Shown in pieces: positions 4,820 to 7,197 of a DNA stretch of 7,197 nt. The notes under the pieces are model-generated. The model did not search any database. It had not been told where the DNA came from and saw only the letters and a program-made list of their open reading frames with translations. Every line of letters begins with the position of its first letter. The stretch's first letter is position 1. The position numbers were made by a program, and so were the translations under genes. The DNA is from an uncultured Clostridia bacterium. GTDB taxonomy: Bacteria > Bacillota > Clostridia > Oscillospirales > Acutalibacteraceae. The stretch covers positions 1 through 7,197 of the forward strand of contig CAMOCU010000045.1 in assembly GCA_946610835.1 (NCBI GenBank), written 5' to 3'.

Positions 4820-6667
4820 ATGTGCGGATTTGTTGGCTATATTGACTCCGATATGCCTGCGGCGGAGTCCTGCATCCGGCAGATGGCGGATACCATCATC
4901 CATCGCGGCCCCGATCAGGACGACTATTTCATCACCGACGGTGCGGCGCTGGGGTTTCGGCGTTTGAGCATCATCGATCTTGAGGGCGGAAGCCAGCCCA
5001 TCGAAAACGAGGACGGCACACTTGTGCTTGTGTTTAACGGCGAAATCTACAATTTCCAGCAGCTGCGGGAGGAACTCATTGCAAAAGGACATGTGTTCAA
5101 AACGCTTACCGACTCCGAAGTGCTGCTGCATGGATACGAGGAATTCGGCAAAGATTTGCTCAATCGACTGCGCGGTATGTATGCGTTTGTGATTTACGAC
5201 AAAACGAACAACAAACTTTTCGGCGCGCGGGACATCTTTGGGATCAAGCCGTTTTACTATTATCTGCACGACGGCGTTTTCCTTTTTGGCAACGAGATCA
5301 AAAGCTTTCTGCCGCATCCCGCTTTTCAAAAGGAGCTTAACCGTGCGCGTATTCCGGAGTATATGTGTTTCGAGTATATTCCAAACCGCGAAACGCTGTT
5401 TAAAAACGTATTTAAACTGTTGGGCGGCGAATGCTTTACGTATGAGAACGGCAAGATGACGACCGAGCGGTATTTTGATTTTGCCTACAACATGGACGAA
5501 AGCAAGACCATTGAAGAATGGGCGGACATCATTGCCGACACATTTGCCAAATCCACCGCCGCACATAAAATTTCTGACGTGGAAGTCGGCTGCTTTTTGT
5601 CCAGCGGAGTTGACAGCTCCTACACCGTGCACGAGCTGAACAAGCTGCAAAAGCTGAAAACGTTTTCCATCGGTTATGCCGAACAATCCGAGCAGAAATA
5701 TTCCGAGCTTGCCTGTGCGCAGGAATTTGCCGCCGTGGAAGGCGTGGAAAATTATTCCATCCAAATTACTGCGGACGATTTCTTTGACAGTTTCCCGGCC
5801 GTGCAATACCACATGGACGAACCGCTGCCCAATCCTTCAGCTGTCCCGCTGTATCATCTGGCCAAAAATGCCGCCAAATATGTCAAAGTTGTGCTCTCCG
5901 GCGAGGGCGCAGACGAACTGTTCGGCGGTTACAATTATTACAAGGAGCCGCTGGATTACGCAAAATACATGAAAGTGCCGCAGGGCATCCGTTCCTGTCT
6001 GGGCGCTGTCGCTTCCAAAATGCCGAATTTCCACGGCAAGCGTTTTCTCGTACGCGGACGCTACCCCATGGAAAAGCGCTATATCCGCAACAACTACGTA
6101 TTTGACTGGAAAGAACGCTTCAAATATCTGCGCGGCAAATACGAATCCATTGATCCGGCGGAATTCACCAAACCGCATTTTGACAAAGTTCGCAATCTCG
6201 ATGACGTGACCAAAATGCAGTTTGCCGATCTCAACACATGGCTGCTGTATGACATTCTGCAAAAAGCGGATAAAATGAGCATGGCCAGTTCGCTGGAACT
6301 GCGTGTTCCGTTTTTGGACAGAGAAGTGCTGAAAGTCGCACTGTCGATTCCGGCACAGCACCGTGTCCACAGGGACAAGACAAAAGTCGCGCTGCGTCTG
6401 GCGGCGTCGCGCGAACTGCCGGCAAAAACCGCGGATATGCGCAAGCTCGGGTTCCCCACACCGCTGAATGACTGGCTGCGTCAGGACAAATATTACAACA
6501 AAGTACGCGCTGCTTTTGAAAGCGAAGCGGCTGCAGAATTGTTTAATACAGATGCAATTCTGAAACTTCTGAACGACCACAAAAACGGCAGCGCCAAAAA
6601 CATGAAAAAAATCTGGTCGATTTACGCGTTCCTCACCTGGTATGAGGAATTCTTTGTAAAACGCTGA
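4820..6667 (+). CDS. asnB: AsnB-type glutamine-dependent asparagine synthase / amidotransferase (615 aa)
   Basis: Two-domain asparagine synthetase B family enzyme. The N-terminal Ntn glutaminase has the catalytic Cys2 exposed after Met removal (MCGF), RRLSIID (47-53), NGEIYN (73-78), D98 in TDSE, and RDIFGIKP (137-144). The C-terminal synthetase has the PP-loop SSGVDSS (261-267), DEPLPNPSA (333-341) and GEGADELFGGY (361-371). All key residues are present and 615 aa is a normal length. The reaction uses glutamine, ATP and an aspartyl carboxylate to give an amide. Free aspartate is the default substrate, but lying 15 bp after a D-Asp-ligase-like gene it may instead amidate a D-Asp branch on peptidoglycan precursors, like Lactococcus lactis AsnH. 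The ATG has GGGAGGA (4806-4812) 7 nt ahead. Stop at 6667, with the next gene starting 1 bp later. Confidence 0.9.
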   Translation: MCGFVGYIDSDMPAAESCIRQMADTIIHRGPDQDDYFITDGAALGFRRLSIIDLEGGSQPIENEDGTLVLVFNGEIYNFQQLREELIAKGHVFKTLTDSEVLLHGYEEFGKDLLNRLRGMYAFVIYDKTNNKLFGARDIFGIKPFYYYLHDGVFLFGNEIKSFLPHPAFQKELNRARIPEYMCFEYIPNRETLFKNVFKLLGGECFTYENGKMTTERYFDFAYNMDESKTIEEWADIIADTFAKSTAAHKISDVEVGCFLSSGVDSSYTVHELNKLQKLKTFSIGYAEQSEQKYSELACAQEFAAVEGVENYSIQITADDFFDSFPAVQYHMDEPLPNPSAVPLYHLAKNAAKYVKVVLSGEGADELFGGYNYYKEPLDYAKYMKVPQGIRSCLGAVASKMPNFHGKRFLVRGRYPMEKRYIRNNYVFDWKERFKYLRGKYESIDPAEFTKPHFDKVRNLDDVTKMQFADLNTWLLYDILQKADKMSMASSLELRVPFLDREVLKVALSIPAQHRVHRDKTKVALRLAASRELPAKTADMRKLGFPTPLNDWLRQDKYYNKVRAAFESEAAAELFNTDAILKLLNDHKNGSAKNMKKIWSIYAFLTWYEEFFVKR

Positions 6668-6668
6668 T

Positions 6669-7197
6669 ATGCGCCGGAATACTGTATTGACCGTCACGCT
6701 CAATCCCTGTCTGGATCGCTCTTTGACGGTAGAAAGACTTGTTCCCGGCAAAACACACCGTGTCCTTTCTGCCCGCACGGACGCTGGCGGAAAGGGCATC
6801 AACGTATCCCGTCTGCTAAACGATGCGGGGATACAGACGCATGCGCTTGCGATTGCCTCGGGCGCGGCCGGGCAGACTTTGTCCTCTGAACTACAGCGGC
6901 TTCACATCGCGCACACCTTTTTTCCGGGTACGGGAGAAACGCGCACCAATCTGAAGATTCTGGACGCACAAACCGGCGTAATGACTGAATGCAACGAGCC
7001 GGGTGCTCCGGCAGGCGATGCTGCGGAGCGGCTGACCGAAAAGCTGGAACAGCTGCTGCCCGACGCTGCCGCTCTCGCACTGTGCGGCAGCATCCCGCCC
7101 GGCGTACCGGTCGGGATATATGCCAATCTTGCAAATCTTGCAAATCAATTTGAAGTACCTGTCTTTCTCGACGCTTCCGGCGCCGCGCTTGCTGCCG
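6669..7197 (+). CDS. PfkB-family sugar-phosphate kinase, 1-phosphofructokinase/LacC type (partial, N-terminal 176 aa)
   Basis: N-terminal part of a PfkB/ribokinase-superfamily kinase that phosphorylates a sugar phosphate with ATP in the cytoplasm. VLTVTLNPCLDRSL (6-19) is the hallmark start of the 1-phosphofructokinase/tagatose-6-phosphate kinase branch. AGGKGINVSRLLNDAG (39-54) is the first PfkB signature, and CGSIPPGVPVGIYANL followed by VPVFLDASG fits the middle of the fold. The C-terminal ATP/catalytic signature (DTxGAGD) lies past the right edge. No Shine-Dalgarno stands at usual distance before ATG 6669, but the asnB stop TGA is one base away, so translation is probably coupled to asnB; an in-frame stop at 6657 excludes a longer start. 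Substrate cannot be set from this fragment: fruK, lacC and generic pfkB assignments are all possible. Its metabolic relation to the two upstream genes is not apparent. Confidence 0.85.
   Translation, partial: MRRNTVLTVTLNPCLDRSLTVERLVPGKTHRVLSARTDAGGKGINVSRLLNDAGIQTHALAIASGAAGQTLSSELQRLHIAHTFFPGTGETRTNLKILDAQTGVMTECNEPGAPAGDAAERLTEKLEQLLPDAAALALCGSIPPGVPVGIYANLANLANQFEVPVFLDASGAALAA
7125..7146 (+). repeat. Short 9-bp in-frame tandem repeat inside the kinase gene
   Basis: AATCTTGCA occurs twice in tandem plus a partial third copy (AATC), encoding NLA-NLA-N in the kinase. Comparison with the usual family pattern (YAELIRLAK then VPV) suggests no length gain, so it is probably codon-level coincidence or a tolerated micro-duplication compensated elsewhere; it could be a slippage site. 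Confidence 0.5.

Noticed and set aside
4433..5812. 459-codon open frame on the minus strand opposite the ATP-grasp and asnB genes
   Set aside because: It crosses the junction of two well-supported plus-strand genes, has no recognisable domain or ribosome binding site, and its composition is that of an antisense shadow frame.
5837..6802. 321-codon open frame on the minus strand opposite asnB and the kinase start
   Set aside because: Same reasoning: antisense to conserved coding sequence, with no family resemblance.

Overview
The window looks like chromosome from a Gram-positive Firmicute, most likely a clostridial (Oscillospiraceae/Ruminococcaceae-like) gut or anaerobic bacterium. The grounds are strong AGGAGG-type ribosome binding sites, near-consensus sigma-A promoters, roughly balanced GC, and protein families typical of Clostridia: a LarB homologue, a macro domain fused to a Firmicute-type C-terminal module, a TerY-like VWA protein, and an ATP-grasp ligase beside an AsnB-type amidotransferase. 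The taxonomy is inferred from gene content only. There are no rRNA, tRNA, CRISPR or insertion-sequence features.

Left half (1-3367), all minus strand, in transcription order from right to left. A macro-domain/HTH-like fusion protein (3367 to 2336) is followed by a small VWA protein (2257 to 1616). A strong extended -10 promoter (1594 to 1566) then starts a second unit: a structured leader of about 129 nt, a 138-aa membrane protein (1430 to 1014), a 104-aa membrane protein overlapping it by ATGA (1017 to 703), a 12-bp hairpin, and larB (643 to beyond the left edge). LarB carries out the first step of nickel-pincer cofactor synthesis. The two membrane proteins ahead of it are unrecognised and are the least explained genes here.

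Centre (3368-3586) is a 219-bp divergent promoter region. A TTGACA-N17-TACAAT promoter faces left, with a 10-bp palindrome in its spacer. A perfect TTGACA-N17-TATAAT promoter faces right.

Right half (3587-7197), plus strand: an ATP-grasp ligase resembling peptidoglycan D-aspartate ligases, an AsnB-type glutamine-dependent amidotransferase 15 bp later, and the start of a PfkB-family sugar-phosphate kinase (1-phosphofructokinase/LacC type) 1 bp after that, running off the right edge. The first two genes together suggest addition of D-Asp to a peptidoglycan precursor and its amidation to D-Asn. That is an inference from family and neighbourhood, not proof. The link to the kinase is unclear.

No clearly novel multi-gene defence or mobile system is visible. 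The most interesting candidates are the membrane-protein pair with its leader RNA ahead of larB, and the macro/HTH plus VWA pair.
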